From Prasinococcaceae sp. CCMP 1430 (taxonomy: Eukaryota > Prasinodermophyta > Palmophyllophyceae > Prasinococcales > Prasinococcaceae): a DNA stretch of 18,080 nucleotides. The notes beneath the pieces were generated by a model, which saw only the letters and a program-made list of their open reading frames with translations, had not been told where the DNA came from and did no database searches. The DNA is taken from assembly GCA_013416795.1 (NCBI GenBank), contig RQSC01000005.1, positions 269,452 to 287,531 on the forward strand, in the 5' to 3' direction. Made by a program: the position numbers and the translations under genes. Shown one piece after another: positions 15,589 to 18,080 of this stretch. How positions within the stretch are numbered: position 1 is the stretch's first letter; each line of letters begins with the position of its first letter.

Positions 15589-17092
15589 TCAGCCTTCGCG
15601 CAGAAAGGACCTGATCCTCGCGTTGGGCGACGCGCGTATGGCCGCGGCCACCTGCTCGTAGTTGTGGAGCGTGTTTGCATGGGGTGCGAGTGGCCGCTCG
15701 CCCCAGCCGTGCTCCATGAGGTCCTTGCGCACGGCCGTCGTGTTGATGGCCTCGACCCCGAGAGACTTGAGCAGCCTGGTCCACGCGTCGACGCTGCGCT
15801 CCAGCTGGTCGCGGCTGTGTTCGAAAGCGGCGAGGTCCTCCACGGGAATCGTCTCGAAACCTGTGAAGCCCCAGCGTTGCAGCTTGAGGGGCCGCCTCGA
15901 GTCACGCACCAGCCCTTGCTCCAGGACCTGCACAATGTCAGCCGGGTTGAACCCAACCTTGGTGAGCTCGCGGCGCGCTCGCCGCTTGTCGGCGAAGGTG
16001 GGCCTGCTCACGCCGTCGCTGCTGTACGACCTCAGAGCCCAGTTACTCGCCTTGCCGCACACCGACGAGGTGGCATCGGTGCCGTTATCCTTCCAGACAA
16101 GACTCGCAGGGTATTTGCTGTGGCGAGCGCCAGAGCGTCAGCCCCTGTGCCCGTGTCACGGGTGCGCCGCGCGTGCGCTCGTGGCATGGCGTGGCAACAC
16201 TGGCACGGCGTGTGCCCTGTAACAGAGCTCGCTCACGCGCAGCGCGGCGGCGCCCCTTACATGAAGCAGTCTCTCAACATGCATGCCTTAGGCGTCCATA
16301 GACAGTTGCACGCGTCCCGAGCGACAGGGCCAGTGCGCGCACGTCAGCGACGGCACCTCGCTGAGTGCATGAGTGAGCGAACGGGCCACGGCGCGGCGCA
16401 GGCTGCATCAAACGAGATAGCACGCACCTTGTGGTCGAGAACGTTGGAGCTGTACACGTTCACCACCTTCGCGCCGCGTCTCACCAAGTCGCCCATCAAA
16501 TCGAGGTTGGAGCCGCATTTCTTGCACGTTTCCCATCCCCACGTTTCCAGCTTCGTTACGACCCACCGTCCCGCCGCAGTCTCCTCGTCGAGCATGCGCG
16601 CCATACCGGCCGGGAACGCCTCATCCATCGGCCGCCCTTTGGCGACCTCCGCTTGGACCCACTTGTTCTTCCAGGGATTAAACGCCTCGAAGTCCACCCA
16701 GCCCGGCGTGCGCCCGTGCGCGTCCATAAGGCGCCATCTGTGCTTGTAGCGACGCAGCGCGTGCGCGGACTATCCATGTCAGTCACCGATTGGCGTTTGC
16801 GCTGGCGCAACAAGCCGTGCGCATGCACGAACGCGCACACACACACGAGGCGCGCGCACACGCACGTCACAGACTGAACCCACGTGCTCGAGCCGCATGG
16901 AGCCGCATAGATGAGGCTTGGGTGCGGGCCCGTGTCTGCGGCTGCTGCCAGCCCGCCGCCACCGCACAGCAGCGCGAACGCCAGTACTGCCACCGCAGCC
17001 GCTCTGGCGGCGGCGGCGGGCGCAAGCGCTGCGGAGACGCGCGGCGCCGGGCCGGTCGCCCCGCCGCCCCCGCTGCGGCGACGAGCGCCCAT
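15589..17092 (-). CDS. Secretory-pathway PAPS-dependent sulfotransferase-like protein, three exons
   Basis: Predicted sulfotransferase using 3'-phosphoadenylyl sulfate in the Golgi. Exon A (16884-17092) encodes an N-terminal signal anchor (AAAARAAAVAVLAFALLCGG, about 25-45) and LIYAAPCGSST. Exon B (16737 down to about 16428) continues WRLMDAHGRTPGW. The phase-2 join at GTGGGT...CACAG restores APCGSSTWRLMDA, which fits the 5'-phosphosulfate-binding loop (PxxGSTW) expected just after the first strand. Downstream, RRGAKVVNVYSSNVLDHK resembles the 3'-phosphate-binding strand (VIxLxRxNxLD). The C-terminal LHNYEQVAAAIRASPNARIRSFL resembles the closing 'I.N.eeV..aL' of this superfamily. Exon C is 15589-16117 (acceptor CCACAG). 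The B-C join is unresolved: the consensus donor after AAG (16428) is phase 0, but exon C needs phase 2. A GC donor two bases later, or GTACAG at 16455, would fix the frame. About 349 aa. Substrate unknown. Confidence 0.6.
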
Positions 17093-17713
17093 CGTCGGTC
17101 GGATGGCGGTGCACTGCTCCGACGGCGCACGCACTCCCCGCGCCGCGCCACAGCAAGCCCCACCCCGCCCTCCCTCCCTTGCAAGGGCGCGTCGCATGTG
17201 CGGTGTGGCCACCGCGAGCCGCGCACTCTCGGGTCCGCACATTTCCCGCGCACTTTTTCCGCTCCGCTCCGTCGGGAAAAAAAAACATGCGCGCGAACAG
17301 CCCGCCGAGAAAAAAACATTGTGCTTTGCTGCCTTCGCGTGCCCGCCAATTGGAATTGGATTTGCGCCGGGAATTGGCGTGCGAATCGGGCTGCGCGGAG
17401 CGGAATTCGCGGAAATCCGTCGCCCATTCCGCCGACCGACCGACCGACCAGAGCGCGGATTGCGCGAAGCTTCACATGTGGACCCTCTTGAACGGCGGTC
17501 CTGACCCCAAGTCGGACCATCGATCGATCGAATGAGGCGACGCAAAGCAGCGACGACGACGCTCTTTGCCGTCCGTCCGTTGGAAGGCGCACCTCGCCTT
17601 CAATTGAAGTCTGGGTCCATTTCTCGCCCGTGCGAGGCGTCTCGAGCACTTCTTTCGAATGAGCCCGGATTTGGATCCAAAACCTGAACCCCGCCCAACC
17701 CCGCCCGGCTGCC
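17093..17713. other. Upstream region of the sulfotransferase gene; no gene seen
   Basis: It contains A-runs (about 17277-17285 and 17311-17317), a cluster of AATT-based sequences at 17346-17425 (CCAATTGGAATTGG, GGAATTGGCG, GGAATTCGCGG) forming short inverted repeats, and a CGAT repeat at 17519-17531. It is less GC-rich than most of the window and could be the promoter of the sulfotransferase. Open frames here lack credible composition. Confidence 0.4.
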
Positions 17714-17724
17714 TCTGTCTGTCC

Positions 17725-17786
<62 letters not shown>

Positions 17787-17806
17787 GTGTCTGTGTTCTG
17801 TCTGTT
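17714..17806 (+). repeat. CTGT tetranucleotide microsatellite
   Basis: About 90 nt of (CTGT)n with a few interruptions (CCCT, CCGT, GTGTGT). Read on the minus strand it yields repeated TDRQ codons, because four-base repeats stay open in all frames. That is not evidence of a protein. Confidence 0.95.
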
Positions 17807-18080
17807 GGTTGGTTTTTTGTTGATGGTGCAATTCTTTGCCTGTGGTCTCTGCTCTTTTGCGCCGCCGCGCCGCCGCCGTCCCGGCCCGGGGCCGGCCCGG
17901 GGCCGCGTGCGTGCGTGCGGGCGCGCGTCGCCATCAGAACGCATGCGTTGATGCGTTCGGGGCGGTGAGGTCTTTCGGTCCGGGGGAAAGGGCGGCCGCA
18001 CGGCGGCTCGCGGAGCGCGCGGGCGGCGGGGGAGGGGGAGGGTGTGTGCGCGCGCGCGTGTGGGTGGGTGGGGGGGGGGG
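17807..18080. other. GC/G-rich right end without a gene
   Basis: It contains CGGCCCGGGGCCGGCCCGG-type palindromic sequence (about 17881-17904) and an ATGCGTTGATGCGTT direct repeat near 17941. From 18026 to the edge it is GGGAGGGGGAGGG and GTGTGCGCGCG sequence, ending in a G-run. It may form quadruplexes or mark difficult assembly. No coding sequence is supported. Confidence 0.5.

Noticed and set aside
14330-15661. 443-codon plus-strand frame across the glycosyltransferase 5' end
   Set aside because: Ser/Ala/Arg-rich, spans the AT-rich promoter island, and has no recognisable domain.
17472-18001. Minus-strand frames with repeated TDRQ residues
   Set aside because: A translation of the CTGT microsatellite; four-base repeats remain open in every frame.

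Overview
The window is nuclear DNA of a very GC-rich unicellular eukaryote. The evidence is short GT-AG introns inside conserved genes, a cytosolic ribosomal protein S2 gene, a mitochondrial carrier, a P2X-like channel, an SLC35F-type transporter and a signal-anchored glycosyltransferase and sulfotransferase. The GC-biased codons, 80-150 nt introns with GTGCGY-like donors, long C and G homopolymers and gene mix best fit a marine alga such as a haptophyte or pelagophyte. The species cannot be fixed from sequence alone. No phage, insertion sequence, CRISPR array, rRNA or tRNA was found.

Layout, left to right. An SCaMC-like mitochondrial carrier (+) converges on RPS2 (-), which lacks its N-terminal part. 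Immediately upstream, across a single N at 2737, is a P2X-like ligand-gated channel with a cytosolic EF-hand (-), whose C-terminus is lost at the same N. A GC-rich spacer with a 69-bp tandem duplication precedes a small lysine-rich, histone H1-like protein ending in a CaaX box (+). Next is a three-exon secreted peptidase inhibitor I9 protein (+), converging across a 50-nt poly-C tract on an SLC35F transporter (-). A two-exon protein with two SH3-like modules (-) is divergent from an intronless D-tagatose/D-psicose 3-epimerase-like enzyme (+). Then three minus-strand genes follow: a three-exon ITPA/HAM1 nucleotide pyrophosphatase, a GT23 (FUT8-like) glycosyltransferase, and a three-exon PAPS-dependent sulfotransferase. 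The right end (17.1-18.08 kb) is gene-poor, with a CTGT microsatellite and G-rich sequence.

How the genes relate. Eukaryotic neighbours need not cooperate. The one suggestive pair is the fucosyltransferase-like and sulfotransferase genes, adjacent, co-oriented and both predicted to act in the Golgi lumen; together they could build or decorate a sulfated, fucosylated glycan. Several genes carry an AT-rich island with a TATA-like and/or AAACCCT element about 80-150 nt before the start codon, which stands out against the GC-rich background.

Most notable: the EF-hand-bearing P2X channel, the H1-like protein with a lamin-A-type CSIM prenylation motif, the stand-alone secreted I9 inhibitor, and the probable assembly join at 2737. 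All functions are inferred by reading motifs; no database search was run.
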